64,000 bases of DNA, from positions 26,219 through 90,218 of the forward strand of contig JAJDAF010000061.1 of the NCBI GenBank assembly GCA_029261995.1. The letters are read 5' to 3'. The position numbers and the translations under genes were made by a program. The stretch comes from Candidatus Zhuqueibacterota bacterium. GTDB lineage: Bacteria; Zhuqueibacterota; Zhuqueibacteria; Oceanimicrobiales; Oceanimicrobiaceae. The notes beneath the pieces are model-generated. The model worked only from the letters and a program-made list of their open reading frames with translations. It did no database searches and was not told where the DNA came from. This document shows, piece by piece, positions 62,771-64,000 of the stretch (positions are counted from its first letter, which is position 1; each line of letters opens with the position of its first letter).

Positions 62771-63916
62771 ATGGCGAACATCCTCGTAGTAGACGACGAA
62801 AAATCAATCACCTACCTGCTTTCAGAAGTACTTCGAAAAGATGGCCATGCCGTCAGAACTTTGTCGGATGGCGAACTCGTCGGCGAAGATCTCAAAAAGC
62901 ATAACTACGACCTGGTTGTCACTGACTTACACATGAAAAAAGTGGGTGGCATAGATGTCCTCAGGACAGTCAAGCAGGATGACGAAAAAACCGAGGTGCT
63001 GATTCTGACCGGCCATGGCACCATTTCCACCGCGGTGCAAGCGATGAAGCTGGGTGCGTTTGAGTTTCTGACCAAACCCATCGACATGGAGGAATTCCGG
63101 CTTAAGGTGAACAAGGCGCTCGAAAGACGCAGTCTAAAAATCAAGATCGAGATTCAGCAGCAAGAAATTCGGAATCAGCAGGAGATGATCCGCAAAGACC
63201 TCCAGTTGGCTGAACACGTCCAGAAGAGTCTGGTACCGCCGCAACTGAGTCTGCCTGATATCACTGTTCGGGTGAAACACATGCCCATGATTGGAGTAGG
63301 CGGGGACTTTGCTGACGTCTACTATGATGGCCGGGATAGTGTCTACCTGACGTTGGTTGATGTCACCGGTCACGGTATCACGGCTGCCCTGCTCGTCAAT
63401 AGAATCTGCAGCGAGATCCGAAATCTCGTACGAGAGCAGCGCCAGCCGTCCTCCATTCTCTGTTCGGTGAATGATTTCATCTTCGAGGCATTTGAAGGAA
63501 TGGCGATGTTCCTGACCATGTTTTGCGGTGTGATCAATCTGGCCGACCGTACTTTTACTTATGCCGGCAGTGCCCACCCTGCTGTTGTGCATTGGCAGAG
63601 TGAGCACGGAAAGTTCGCCAAGCTTGAATCCCAAAACATCATCATTGGCTACGAAAAGCGGGATGAAAGCCGTTTCGCTCAGGACGTGGTTAAGGTTGGC
63701 GCTAATGACAAAATTCTCATGTACACGGATGGCATCATTGAGGCAGAAGACAAGAATGGTACGCAGCTTGGCATAAACCGCTTCATCAATTTCTTCAAAA
63801 CAAGCGTTGACGAGTCAACCGACGAGATCATTGACTCCATCTTGAACGACATTCATAGTTTCAATTCCAAGCCCATAAACGACGATGTCTACCTTATCCT
63901 CGCAGGATTAACCTAG
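62771..63916 (+). CDS. Response regulator with PP2C (SpoIIE-type) phosphatase output
   Basis: 381 residues from ATG 62771 ('MANILVVDDEKS'); an in-frame ATG at 62729 would add 14 residues. The receiver domain has acidic 'VVDDE', phosphoacceptor 'VVTDLHMKK', switch Thr in 'LILTGHGTIS' and Lys in 'FLTKPIDMEE'. After a coiled linker ('QQQEIRNQQEMIRKDLQLAEHVQKSLVPP') comes the phosphatase: 'GVGGDFADVYYDG', 'VDVTGHGITAALL', 'AGSAHPAVV', 'MYTDGIIEAED'. It would link a two-component input to dephosphorylation of a STAS antagonist. The last 84 nt of the window beyond it show no feature. Confidence 0.9.
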   Translation: MANILVVDDEKSITYLLSEVLRKDGHAVRTLSDGELVGEDLKKHNYDLVVTDLHMKKVGGIDVLRTVKQDDEKTEVLILTGHGTISTAVQAMKLGAFEFLTKPIDMEEFRLKVNKALERRSLKIKIEIQQQEIRNQQEMIRKDLQLAEHVQKSLVPPQLSLPDITVRVKHMPMIGVGGDFADVYYDGRDSVYLTLVDVTGHGITAALLVNRICSEIRNLVREQRQPSSILCSVNDFIFEAFEGMAMFLTMFCGVINLADRTFTYAGSAHPAVVHWQSEHGKFAKLESQNIIIGYEKRDESRFAQDVVKVGANDKILMYTDGIIEAEDKNGTQLGINRFINFFKTSVDESTDEIIDSILNDIHSFNSKPINDDVYLILAGLT

Positions 63917-64000
63917 CCGATTGACTGATATGACGTGCAATTTCGGGGAGCCCGTATTGTCTTTCGCAATCAGTCTTTCCGTGATTGCCGACCAGTCTGA

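Noticed and set aside
63917..64000. Start of another gene at the right edge
   Set aside because: The 84 nt after the last stop contain no convincing start with a ribosome-binding site or family motif.

Overview
The window looks like one contiguous bacterial chromosome segment of about 53-55% GC. Two secreted proteins (31130-32803 and 32943-34865) end in a C-terminal sorting domain of the 'NPFNP...YNxLG...RTL...VVWDGRN...TG(V/L)YIYRL' type. A lipoprotein (58452-59756) carries 'NPLDP' directly after its lipobox. Such tails are typical of the FCB superphylum (KSB1, Calditrichota, Ignavibacteria and relatives), so an uncultivated FCB member is my best guess. There are no rRNA or tRNA genes, CRISPR arrays, phages or insertion sequences that I can support.

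Layout. (1) 1-4432: the end of a BamA-like outer-membrane protein, a DUF4956 membrane protein, an SdiA-regulated/YjiK-like beta-propeller protein, and a small helix-turn-helix protein with a poly-lysine tail. (2) 4613-8887: a four-cluster fusion protein (CDGSH - 4Fe-4S - CDGSH - Rieske - thiamine-diphosphate enzyme) followed by malic enzyme. (3) 8942-14969: a polyphosphate operon, ppk1 - degenerate CYTH/CHAD - ParA ATPase - CYTH triphosphatase - Nudix/SixA fusion. (4) 15088-16626 (minus): yifB/comM. (5) 17070-23913: prkA - yhbH - spoVR, two small unknown genes and a secreted glycosidase-like TIM barrel. (6) 23948-27278 (minus): a PQQ-type propeller, a thioesterase and a secreted HExxH protein. 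(7) 27425-35642: ADP-forming acyl-CoA synthetase, an OmpA-like protein, a STAS protein, the tandem secreted paralogues and radC. (8) 35741-37573: mutL.

(9) 37629-51511 is the clearest regulatory unit. A near-consensus promoter and a 30-codon leader peptide containing a run of Trp, Phe and Tyr codons are followed by mutually exclusive hairpins ending in a terminator. Behind these lies trpEGDCFBA - chorismate mutase - aroF - tyrA - aroA - aroE - aroC - aroK - aroQ::GAF. This covers all Trp genes, the Tyr branch and every shikimate step except aroB; no prephenate dehydratase gene is present. One attenuator appears to read all three aromatic amino acids for the whole pathway.

(10) 51651-56216: lon, an unknown gene and an outer-membrane barrel fused to a YbgF/CpoB-like TPR domain. 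(11) 56227-63916: a signalling cluster with a REC-PAS-GAF protein, an NHL-like lipoprotein, a STAS antagonist, an RsbW-like kinase, a GAF-PP2C phosphatase and a REC-PP2C phosphatase, i.e. a partner-switching system.

The best candidates for something undescribed are: the polyphosphate operon with an embedded ParA ATPase and a nearby HTH/poly-lysine protein (possible granule positioning on the nucleoid); the CDGSH/Rieske/thiamine-diphosphate fusion; the pan-aromatic attenuator; and the dehydroquinase-GAF fusion with methionine-sulfoxide-reductase-like cysteines. All calls come from reading the sequence; no database search was run.
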